NCBI GenBank assembly: GCA_013694795.1
Contig: JACDBS010000012.1
Coordinates: 1-6,210, forward strand
From: Chloroflexota bacterium
GTDB taxonomy: Bacteria; Chloroflexota; Limnocylindria; QHBO01
DNA length: 6,210 nt
Reading direction: 5' to 3'
The notes under the pieces: generated by a model
Told to the model about the DNA's origin: nothing
Seen by the model: only the letters and a program-made list of their open reading frames with translations
Database searches by the model: none
Program-made: the position numbers and the translations under genes
Shown here: positions 1 through 5,737 of the stretch, piece by piece
Layout of the letters: the number at the start of each line of letters is the position of its first letter
Position numbering within the stretch: the first letter of the stretch is position 1

Positions 1-998
1 GCCTCGACCGCCGTCTTCGTGAGCTCTCGGCGGCGCTCATGCACCTCCTCCAGCTCCGTGACCAGCTCCTCGGCGCGCTGCGCGTCCTCCTCCAGCAGGA
101 GCGCCATGGCAAGCTCGGCGTCGGCGATGCGCCCCGCCGCGTTGATGCGCGGAATCACGCCGAAGGCCAGGTCGCGCGCGGTCGGCTGCCCGGGCGCGTC
201 GCAGCCGCGAGACAGGAGCGCGCGGAGACCGGCGTGCTCAGTGCGTGCCAGCTCGTCCAGGCCCAGGCGCACGATGGCGCGGCTTTCGCCGGTCATGGGT
301 GCCATATCGGCGATGGTTCCGATGGCCGCCACCGCCGCCAGGCCGTCACTCGACGCGCCATGCCGGTCCAGGAGTGCCGCAGCGAGCTTGTAGGAGAGAC
401 CGGCGCCGGTGAGATCGGCGTCCGGGTACGCGCAGTCGGGGCGGTGTGGATCCACGACCGCGATCGCCCTCGGCAGGACTGGCGGCGGCAGGTGATGGTC
501 GGTGATGACGACGTCGAGCCCCAGCGAACGGGCGACCTCCACCTCGGCCGCGTTGCTCACGCCGCAGTCGCAGGTGATCACCAGGCCGACGCCCCCGGCG
601 GCCAACTGCCGCAGCCCGCTCGCGGAGAGCCCGTAGCCCTCGGCCAGGCGCGACGGAACGTACCGCCGCGGATCAGCCCCCAGCCGCCGCAGCGCGGTCA
701 CCCAGACGACGATGGCGGTCATCCCATCGGCGTCGTAGTCACCCCAGATGGCGATCCGCTCCCCCTCCTCGAGCGCCGCGTCGATGCGATCAAGGGCGAC
801 CCGCGCATCGGCCATGCGCGACAGGTCATGCAGGGCGCCGGCGCCGGCGGCGAGGAAGCGCTGAAGCTGCTCGTCGTCTCGAAATCCGCGACGGGCGAGG
901 AGCGTCGAGACCGGCCGTCCGAAGCCGCCGAAGGCCGGGGGATCCGACACGGGCTCTGGCAGCAGCCACTCGAGGCTCGGGACGATCACGGCGCCCAT
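1..998 (-). CDS. recJ: Single-stranded-DNA-specific 5'-3' exonuclease RecJ (3' end outside window)
   Basis: RecJ degrades single-stranded DNA from the 5' end and serves in recombination, mismatch repair and stalled-fork processing in the cytoplasm. Only the first 332 codons are visible; the family is usually about 560-580 residues or longer, so the rest of the DHHA1 and OB-fold parts lies off the left edge. Reading the minus strand from the ATG at 996-998 gives the DHH phosphoesterase core: GDYDADGMTA at residues 86-95 (metal-binding D87, D89, D91), TCDCG at 142-146 (D144), TDHH at 166-169, GTIADMAPM at 227-235, and the RecJ-diagnostic IPRINAAGRI at 282-291. A coiled, Glu-rich helix follows at about 303-332. 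The start codon is 46 nt past the secF stop with no clear Shine-Dalgarno. No ATG, GTG or TTG occurs in frame in that gap, and codon 4 (GTG) is the nearest alternative. The neighbourhood (secD-secF-recJ) resembles that of Firmicutes and suggests one transcript. Identity is very secure; the exact start is less so. Confidence 0.96.
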   Translation of the reverse strand, partial: MGAVIVPSLEWLLPEPVSDPPAFGGFGRPVSTLLARRGFRDDEQLQRFLAAGAGALHDLSRMADARVALDRIDAALEEGERIAIWGDYDADGMTAIVVWVTALRRLGADPRRYVPSRLAEGYGLSASGLRQLAAGGVGLVITCDCGVSNAAEVEVARSLGLDVVITDHHLPPPVLPRAIAVVDPHRPDCAYPDADLTGAGLSYKLAAALLDRHGASSDGLAAVAAIGTIADMAPMTGESRAIVRLGLDELARTEHAGLRALLSRGCDAPGQPTARDLAFGVIPRINAAGRIADAELAMALLLEEDAQRAEELVTELEEVHERRRELTKTAVE

Positions 999-1044
999 GG
1001 TAGCCGCGGCCGATGACCCGCCGCTTACCGTTCGGTTATCGGAC

Positions 1045-2106
1045 CTACGTGCGCGCTGGTCGAGCCTTGCGCTTCGCGGCCCACTCGTTCCACGCAACCA
1101 GTAATTGGCTGGCGTTGAAGATTGACGAGTACGTACCGCTCACCACGCCGAGCATCAGAGCGAAGGCGAAGGTGCGGATCGTCGGCGGGCCCAGGAGCAG
1201 CAGCGCCCCCAGGGTCACGACCACAGTCAGCGAGGTGATGATCGACCTGCCGGCGGTCTGGAGGATCGAATGGTTCACGATCGCGCCGAACGACTCGCCG
1301 GCGTGCCGCACGCGGTTCTCGCGGATGCGGTCGAAGACGACGATCGTGTCGTGCACGCTGAAGCCGATGATCGTCAGCAGGGCCGTCACGAAGAGCGCGT
1401 CGAACTCGAGGTTGAAGAAGTACCCCAGGATCGCGAATGTGCCGACGACCAGGATGACGTCGTGGAGCAGGGCCACGATGGCCGCGGTCCCGAACCGGAA
1501 GCCGAAGCGCATCCACAGGTAGGCCAGGATGAAGAGCTCGCCGATGATGATGAGGATCGCCGAGGTGCGAATGAGATCGGCGCCTATGATCGGGCCAACC
1601 GTGCGAACGCTGCGGGGGTCGCCCGGCCCGAATCGATCCTCGAGGTCGCCCTCCAGGCCGGCGAACTCGGTGCCCTGTGCAATCGGCGCCGGGGTTGGCT
1701 CAGCGGATGGGCTCGGCGCGGCGCTGGCGGAGGCCGATGCCGCGGGCGCAGCGCTGGCGGAGGCGTCGGCGCTGGCGGAGGCGCTCGCGTTCGGGACCTC
1801 GGAGGCAGAGGCAGAGGCAGAGGGCTCGATCCCTCCCGGCGGAATGAGGTCGATCGGCTCCGTGCGAATCCGCAGGAACCCATCGGCCAGCTCGGTGACG
1901 ACGACGTCGTCATATCCGAAGGCGGTCAGGGCATCGGTCATCTCGGCGGCGGTCGGCTCATCCGCGTAGCGGACCTCCCACTCGGTCCCTCCGGTGAAGT
2001 CGATGGATGGCTTCAGGCCGCCAAGGAAGATGAAGATCAGACCCGGGATCGTCAGAAGCGCGCTGATGGCGAACCACAGGTTGCGCCTGGCGACGATGTC
2101 ATACAT
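1045..2106 (-). CDS. secF: Protein translocase subunit SecF
   Basis: SecF pairs with SecD in the cytoplasmic membrane and uses the proton gradient to pull translocating proteins off SecYEG. It has 353 residues, slightly longer than the usual 290-325 because of an insert. Order of parts: TM1 about 11-30; SIDFTGGT at 34-41, the SecF signature just after TM1; exported P1 domain about 42-178; VGPIIGADLIR at 170-180 before TM2; TM2-TM4 about 181-253; IIGFSVHDTIVVFDRIREN at 246-264; TM5 and TM6 about 288-336; basic tail KRKARPART. D253 and R287 are 34 residues apart and match the proton-path pair D637/R671 of Thermus thermophilus SecDF, so the motor looks functional. Residues 96-146 are an Ala/Ser/Pro-rich low-complexity insert in the exported domain. 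The ATG is 3 nt after the secD TAG, with GGAG 9 nt upstream inside secD, which points to translational coupling. Confidence 0.97.
   Translation of the reverse strand: MYDIVARRNLWFAISALLTIPGLIFIFLGGLKPSIDFTGGTEWEVRYADEPTAAEMTDALTAFGYDDVVVTELADGFLRIRTEPIDLIPPGGIEPSASASASEVPNASASASADASASAAPAASASASAAPSPSAEPTPAPIAQGTEFAGLEGDLEDRFGPGDPRSVRTVGPIIGADLIRTSAILIIIGELFILAYLWMRFGFRFGTAAIVALLHDVILVVGTFAILGYFFNLEFDALFVTALLTIIGFSVHDTIVVFDRIRENRVRHAGESFGAIVNHSILQTAGRSIITSLTVVVTLGALLLLGPPTIRTFAFALMLGVVSGTYSSIFNASQLLVAWNEWAAKRKARPART
1669..1821 (-). repeat. Low-complexity repeat region coding for the Ala/Ser/Pro insert of SecF
   Basis: This in-frame stretch codes for SecF residues 96-146, which are mostly alternating Ser-Ala plus Pro. 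At DNA level, on the plus strand, the 14-mer GCGCTGGCGGAGGC occurs exactly three times (1721-1734, 1751-1764, 1769-1782) at spacings of 30 and 18 bp, both multiples of three. A perfect tandem of three AGGCAG hexamers sits at 1803-1820. The pattern fits expansion by replication slippage or unequal crossing-over, held in frame by selection on the gene. Confidence 0.85.
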
Positions 2107-2109
2107 GAC

Positions 2110-3444
2110 CTAGCGCTCCACGTGGTAGAGCTCGAGCCGGCGACCCCAGCTCGTGCTGATGACGTATCGGAGCATGGTCCGGGTGACGGTGACGGCGCTG
2201 AACATGCTCACCAGCACGCCGATGATGAGGACCAGCGCGAAGCCCTTGACCACGGTGGTGCCCTGCCAGTAGAGCCAGCCGGCCACCAGCAGGCTGGAGA
2301 CGTTCGAATCCAGGATGCTGGACCAGGCGCGGTTGAAGCCGGCCTCGATGGCCGGGCCCAGCGTCTTGCCGGCCCGGATCTCCTCCTTCATGCGCTCGAA
2401 GATGAGGATGTTGGCGTCGACCGCCATGCCGATGGACAGGATGAAGGCAGCGACCCCGGCCAGCGTGAGGGTGACGCCGATGGTCCGGAAGATCGCGTAC
2501 ATCACCAGCGTGTAGAAGATGAGCGCCAGGGCGGCCAGCACGCCCGGCATCCGGTAGTAGGCGACCATGAAGAGGAGGACGAGCAGGAGGCCGACGCCAC
2601 CGGCCACCAGCGCCTGGACCAGGAAGTCCGCGCCCAGGGTCGGGTCCACCGTCTCGAAGCCCTGCTCGATGAGGGAGATGGGCAGGGCGCCGAAGCGCAG
2701 GGTGTTGTAGAGGTTCGTACGCTCGGCTTCGTTCGCTTCGCTCGCAGGGCCGACGGTAATGAGCGTTTCACCCCCGCAGATGGCGCCGCGGATGGTCGGC
2801 GCCGTGATGATCGCGCCGTCCAGGGCGATCGGCCCGGGTCGGTTCACGTTGGCTGTCGTGAAGTCGCACCAGATGTCGCTGCCGCGGTCCGCGAGGGTGA
2901 ACTGGACTCCCACGAGGTTGCCGTCCGCCGCTGGAGCGACGCTGCCGTCATTGATCTCTCCGCCGTTGAACAGCTCGCGCACGGCGCCGCTCTCGAGCAG
3001 GGGCCGGATGTCCTGCCCGTCGGTCAGTTGCTGGCCCAGTGGATCGATGAACTGGAGCTGCCCGGTGGAGCCGACGAGCTGCCGCACCTGGTCCTCGTCG
3101 CTCACGCCCGGAATCTCGACCACGATCCTGCGGGAACCGTCGCCGCCGGTCTCGGTGCGCACCTGGGGCTCGCTGACGCCGATGCCGGCGACGCGGCGCT
3201 CGATGATGCTGCGCGCGGTCTCGACCTGCTCCTCGGTGACCGCCTGGTCGTCCTGCGACTGCGCCTCGAGCGTGACGCGCAGCCCGCCCTCCAGGTCGAG
3301 GCCCAGCACGGTCCGGAACTGAACGCCGAGTACCTCGTCCGGCAGCCATTCGTCGACGCCGAGCGTGATACGCGGCACGTTGATGAAGATCGCCACGAGG
3401 GCGATTACCCCGATCACCCACGGGGCGATGCGACGCCAGGTCAT
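2110..3444 (-). CDS. secD: Protein translocase subunit SecD
   Basis: SecD is the larger partner of SecF and binds the emerging substrate with its exported P1 head, driven by protons. It has 444 residues, short beside E. coli SecD (615) but normal for many other phyla. Parts in order: TM1 about 7-24; GLDLEGGLRVTLEA at 48-61, the family signature; RRVAGIGVSEPQV at 83-95; IVVEIPGVSDEDQV at 107-120; the P1 base and head to about 265; LRFGALPISL at 249-258; TM2-TM6 from about 273 to 428. GMAVDANILIFERMKEEIRAGK at 339-360 contains D343, equivalent to the essential proton-path D340 of Thermus thermophilus SecDF. The head has two cysteines, C193 and C223, discussed in the findings. The ATG at 3442-3444 has GAAGG 7 nt upstream. 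secF follows after 3 nt. No yajC lies next to it; uvrC is upstream instead. Confidence 0.97.
   Translation of the reverse strand: MTWRRIAPWVIGVIALVAIFINVPRITLGVDEWLPDEVLGVQFRTVLGLDLEGGLRVTLEAQSQDDQAVTEEQVETARSIIERRVAGIGVSEPQVRTETGGDGSRRIVVEIPGVSDEDQVRQLVGSTGQLQFIDPLGQQLTDGQDIRPLLESGAVRELFNGGEINDGSVAPAADGNLVGVQFTLADRGSDIWCDFTTANVNRPGPIALDGAIITAPTIRGAICGGETLITVGPASEANEAERTNLYNTLRFGALPISLIEQGFETVDPTLGADFLVQALVAGGVGLLLVLLFMVAYYRMPGVLAALALIFYTLVMYAIFRTIGVTLTLAGVAAFILSIGMAVDANILIFERMKEEIRAGKTLGPAIEAGFNRAWSSILDSNVSSLLVAGWLYWQGTTVVKGFALVLIIGVLVSMFSAVTVTRTMLRYVISTSWGRRLELYHVER
2116..2119 (-). promoter_or_regulatory. Ribosome-binding site of secF, inside the end of secD
   Basis: GGAG on the minus strand lies 9 nt before the secF ATG and overlaps the last sense codons of secD, followed by the secD TAG and a 3-nt gap. 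Ribosomes finishing secD can reinitiate at secF, which would keep the two subunits near equal amounts. Confidence 0.55.
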
Positions 3445-3451
3445 GCTACGG

Positions 3452-3456
3452 CCTTC
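3452..3456 (-). promoter_or_regulatory. Ribosome-binding site of secD
   Basis: GAAGG on the minus strand lies 7 nt before the secD ATG. It is the best Shine-Dalgarno match near this start and supports the chosen initiation codon. Confidence 0.5.
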
Positions 3457-3515
3457 AGTCCCTCGGATCGTGCGGGATGTCGTGCGGGCGCGCGGTCTGC
3501 CTCGGACACGAAACG

Positions 3516-3534
3516 CGCCGCTTCACCAGCGGCG
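3516..3534 (-). terminator. Stable hairpin in the uvrC-secD spacer (weak terminator or secD leader structure)
   Basis: The minus strand has a perfect 7-bp stem, CGCCGCT and AGCGGCG, around the 5-nt loop GGTGA. It begins 33 nt after the uvrC stop. Only CGTTTCG follows, so the U tract is poor for intrinsic termination. If the TATACT box just upstream is a real promoter, the hairpin would instead sit in the 5' leader of secD mRNA. The structure is certain from the sequence; its role is not. Confidence 0.35.
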
Positions 3535-3543
3535 GGCGGCGCC

Positions 3544-3549
3544 AGTATA
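3544..3549 (-). promoter_or_regulatory. Candidate -10 box for secD-secF-recJ
   Basis: The minus strand reads TATACT, five of six bases of the bacterial consensus and an AT-rich island in a very GC-rich spacer. It starts 18 nt after the end of the uvrC stop codon and about 100 nt before secD. No good -35 is found at 16-18 nt upstream (the hexamer at 17 nt is GCCTGA), so the promoter remains tentative. Confidence 0.35.
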
Positions 3550-3566
3550 GCCGACACGGCCGGCTC

Positions 3567-5504
3567 TCAGGCGAGCATGCCCTCGCGGGCAAGGTGCGCC
3601 TTCAGGCGCTCGGCGAGCTCGCGGCTGATGCCCGGCGTGGCCGCCACCTCCTCGACCGACGCTTCCCGGATGCGCCGCACGGAGCCGAAACGCCTGAGGA
3701 GGGTCCGCTTGCGCCCGGGACCGATGCCGCCGATGTCGTCCAGCTCGCTGCGCAGCGCCTTCTTGCCGCGCACGTCGCGGTGATAGGTGATGGCAAACCG
3801 ATGCGCCTCGTCGCGGATGCGCTGCACCAGGTACAGCGCCTGCGACCGGCGAGGCAGCACCACCGGCGCCGATCGGCCCGGCAGGTGGAGCTCCTCGAAT
3901 CGCTTCGCCAGCCCGGAAAACGGCACATCCCGGATGCCCAGCTCGTCCATGACGCCTACCGCCGCCGAGAGTTGTCCCTTGCCCCCGTCCACGATGACGA
4001 GATCCGGCATGGCCCAGCCCACGTCCCGCCGCCGATCGCTGTCTTCCTCCGGGACCTCGTCGGCCCCCACGGCATCGAGCGACAGCGCGCCGGTCTCGCT
4101 GCGCAGCTTCGCCACGCGGCTGAATCGGCGCCGGAGCACCTCGGCCATCATGCGGAAGTCGTCCGGCGTCTCGCCCGATCGGATCCGAAAACGCCGGTAC
4201 TCCTTCGGCTCGGGCCGGCCGTCGATGAAGACGACCATGCTTCCCACGGCCGAGGTGCCCTGGATGTTGCTCATGTCGTAGCACTCGATCCGCTCCGGGG
4301 GCCGCGGCAGCTCAAGCGCGGAAGCCAGTTCGGAGAGGGCCTCGTCACGCCGGGAGGTATCGGCCATCCATTCGGCGTGCTCCCGTGCCAACGCCTCGAC
4401 GGCATTGCTCGTTGCCATGGCCACCAGGCGTCGCTTCTCGCCGCGCTCCGGCACGCTGATGGTCACGCGCACGCCCCGACGCTCGGCGAGGTAGGCCGCC
4501 AGGTCATCGGCCTCGGCCGGCATGAGCGGGGCCAGGAGGGCACGGGGCACCGCATCGGTGCTGGCGTAGTACTGCTGGAGGAATGAGCCGAGGACCGTCG
4601 CGTCGCTCACGTCGCGGGCTCCCTCGACGATGAAATGCTCGCGGCCGATGAGCTTGCCGTTGCGGACCTGCATGACCTGCACGCAGGCGGCGTCGTCGTC
4701 GCGCGCCATACCGATCACATCGTGCTCGGCGCGGCTGAAGGCGGCCATCTTCTGCTGCTCCATGGTGCGCTCGACGGCGCGCAGCTTGTCGCGGGTTGTC
4801 GCCGCCTGCTCGAAGCGAAGGGCCTCGCTTTGGCCCTCCATCTCGCGGCGCAGCTGCCTCGCGATCGGCTCCTGCTTGCCGTCAAGGAAGTCGACGATCT
4901 GGCCGATGGTCTCGCGGTAGGCGGACTTGGGGACAGCCTGAATGCAGGGACCCTGGCACCGGTTGATGAAGTAGAGCAGGCAGGGTCGCTCGAGCACTCG
5001 CTTTCCCTCGGGGATGTCCAGGTTGCACGTTCGAAAGGGGAAGATCTTGCGCAGCAGCTTGAGCGTCTCGTCCACGCTGCTGGCGCTTGCGTATGGCCCG
5101 AAATAGCGGCTCCCGTCGCGCACCAACCGTCGGGTGCGGACGATCCGTGGGAAGTCCTCTCCCAGCGTGATCTTCACGAATGGATAACTCTTGTCGTCGC
5201 GCAAGCGGATGTTGAAGCGCGGCCGGTGCTCCTTGATGAGATTGCTCTCCAGCAGATACGCCTCGGACACCGTGTCGGTGACGATGTACTCGACGCCGGC
5301 CACCTCGGTCACCATGCGCGCGATCCGGGCGTCCTCCGGTCCGCGAGCGGCGAAGTACGAGCGCACCCGGCTCCGCAGCGAGTCCGCCTTGCCGACGTAC
5401 AGCACGCGCCCGTCGGCGTTCTGCATGAGGTACACGCCCGGCTTCGTCGGCAGGCGCCGCAACGCGCCACGCAACTTGTCCGAGAGTGCGCGCTGGGGGC
5501 TCAT
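3567..5504 (-). CDS. uvrC: UvrABC system protein C (excinuclease subunit)
   Basis: UvrC makes the 3' and 5' incisions around lesions marked by UvrA and UvrB. At 645 residues it is slightly longer than E. coli UvrC (610). Domains: GIY-YIG 3'-incision nuclease about 20-100, with GVY at 23-25, YVGKA at 36-40, LLESNLIK at 84-91 (E86 the likely catalytic Glu) and LRDDKSYPF at 101-109; Cys-rich segment with C160, C175, C183 and C187 (CLLYFINRCQGPC); UVR/UvrB-contact helix pair about 213-250; RNase H-like 5'-incision nuclease about 404-575 with ECYDMSN (D410), PDD (D448), IVDGGKGQL (D506) and RDEAHRF (H568), matching the E. coli catalytic set D399/D438/D466/H538; tandem helix-hairpin-helix about 588-640. 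Residues 464-499 form an extra acidic linker. The frame has a TAA two codons before the ATG, so the start cannot lie further upstream. There is no Shine-Dalgarno, but a -10 box sits 9 nt upstream, suggesting a nearly leaderless mRNA. Confidence 0.98.
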   Translation of the reverse strand: MSPQRALSDKLRGALRRLPTKPGVYLMQNADGRVLYVGKADSLRSRVRSYFAARGPEDARIARMVTEVAGVEYIVTDTVSEAYLLESNLIKEHRPRFNIRLRDDKSYPFVKITLGEDFPRIVRTRRLVRDGSRYFGPYASASSVDETLKLLRKIFPFRTCNLDIPEGKRVLERPCLLYFINRCQGPCIQAVPKSAYRETIGQIVDFLDGKQEPIARQLRREMEGQSEALRFEQAATTRDKLRAVERTMEQQKMAAFSRAEHDVIGMARDDDAACVQVMQVRNGKLIGREHFIVEGARDVSDATVLGSFLQQYYASTDAVPRALLAPLMPAEADDLAAYLAERRGVRVTISVPERGEKRRLVAMATSNAVEALAREHAEWMADTSRRDEALSELASALELPRPPERIECYDMSNIQGTSAVGSMVVFIDGRPEPKEYRRFRIRSGETPDDFRMMAEVLRRRFSRVAKLRSETGALSLDAVGADEVPEEDSDRRRDVGWAMPDLVIVDGGKGQLSAAVGVMDELGIRDVPFSGLAKRFEELHLPGRSAPVVLPRRSQALYLVQRIRDEAHRFAITYHRDVRGKKALRSELDDIGGIGPGRKRTLLRRFGSVRRIREASVEEVAATPGISRELAERLKAHLAREGMLA

Positions 5505-5513
5505 GGGTTACTG

Positions 5514-5519
5514 ATTCTA
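5514..5519 (-). promoter_or_regulatory. Candidate -10 box of a near-leaderless uvrC transcript
   Basis: The minus strand reads TAGAAT (five of six consensus bases), ending 9 nt before the uvrC ATG. A usual start 6-7 nt downstream of the box would leave a leader of only 2-3 nt. This agrees with the absence of any Shine-Dalgarno before uvrC. No convincing -35 hexamer is seen at 16-18 nt. Confidence 0.5.
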
Positions 5520-5550
5520 GGCTCGTCGTCGGAAGGCTCGCCCACGTGCT

Positions 5551-5566
5551 AATTCTCACCAGATGA
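5551..5566 (+). repeat. AATTCTC-family 16-bp motif, copy A (left arm of inverted pair)
   Basis: The plus strand reads AATTCTCACCAGATGA. Its first ten bases are perfectly inverted at 5613-5622. Compared with copy C it differs at four positions, all transitions. It lies 31 bp upstream of the uvrC -10 box. Confidence 0.6.
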
Positions 5567-5606
5567 ACGCTATCTGAGGAATCGCCTGTTCGACTGAAGC
5601 AGACTG

Positions 5607-5622
5607 TCACTGGGTGAGAATT
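5607..5622 (-). repeat. AATTCTC-family 16-bp motif, copy B (right arm of inverted pair)
   Basis: The minus strand reads AATTCTCACCCAGTGA. It matches copy A over the first ten bases, then continues to match if one base is inserted and one removed. With copy A it bounds a 72-bp segment (5551-5622), the layout of short terminal inverted repeats, although I see no target-site duplication. Confidence 0.6.
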
Positions 5623-5700
5623 CGGCAGGATTGCGCCGGGTCGCCACGCTCAGGCGGCGCCGCGGGCGGCCCGGGAACCGACGCCAACCCCGGATAGCAC

Positions 5701-5716
5701 TCGCCTGACGAGAATT
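5701..5716 (-). repeat. AATTCTC-family 16-bp motif, copy C
   Basis: The minus strand reads AATTCTCGTCAGGCGA, in the same direction as copy B and 94 bp from it. On the plus strand the similarity of B and C extends beyond the motif, into GGC, GGA and GCGCC blocks at nearly the same spacing, so B and C look like diverged direct repeats of roughly 22-24 bp. Confidence 0.5.
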
Positions 5717-5731
5717 GGGCGGAACGCGCCC
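5717..5731 (-). terminator. Small hairpin just after the NUDIX stop codon
   Basis: The minus strand has GGGCG and CGCCC forming a 5-bp stem around a 5-nt loop, starting 6 nt after the NUDIX stop and followed by AATTCTC, not a run of T. It could be a weak terminator or an mRNA 3'-end stabiliser. Confidence 0.25.
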
Positions 5732-5737
5732 CAGCAA

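Larger units (their letters stand above)
5505..5737. other. Intergenic region between the NUDIX gene and uvrC
   Basis: This 233-bp spacer contains no credible coding frame on either strand. It holds the uvrC -10 box, three copies of an AATTCTC motif with two in inverted order, a short hairpin right after the NUDIX stop, and a long-range 7-bp inverted repeat (TCAGGCG at 5650-5656, CGCCTGA at 5702-5708). The stretch 5551-5622 is visibly less GC-rich than the flanking genes. Confidence 0.7.

Noticed and set aside
39..1016. A 325-codon plus-strand frame antisense to recJ
   Set aside because: The minus strand gives an unmistakable RecJ with DHH motifs; the plus-strand product has repetitive Arg/Gly/Asp/His composition and no motif.
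1270..3783. An 837-codon open frame on the plus strand, antisense to secF, secD and the end of uvrC
   Set aside because: Its product is rich in Asp, Arg, His and Gln with no recognisable motif or membrane pattern, and it covers well-supported genes on the other strand. Long antisense frames are expected from third-position GC bias.
4635..5552. A 305-codon plus-strand frame antisense to uvrC
   Set aside because: Its Leu/Ala/His/Asp-rich product mirrors uvrC codons in the opposite frame. UvrC on the minus strand has every catalytic motif.
5541..5560. CIRCE-like half site (GTGCTAA) near copy A of the repeat
   Set aside because: Only one half is present; the matching TTAGCAC half with a 9-nt spacer is absent, and uvrC is not a usual HrcA target.
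5579..5592. Possible LexA (SOS) box upstream of uvrC around GAATCGCCTGTTCG
   Set aside because: The right half GTTCG fits the Gram-positive style CGAAC-N4-GTTCG, but the left half does not match at the needed spacing.
5551..5622. Fur-type iron box suggested by TGAGAAT half sites
   Set aside because: The half sites are 52 bp apart and not adjacent, so they do not form a Fur palindrome.
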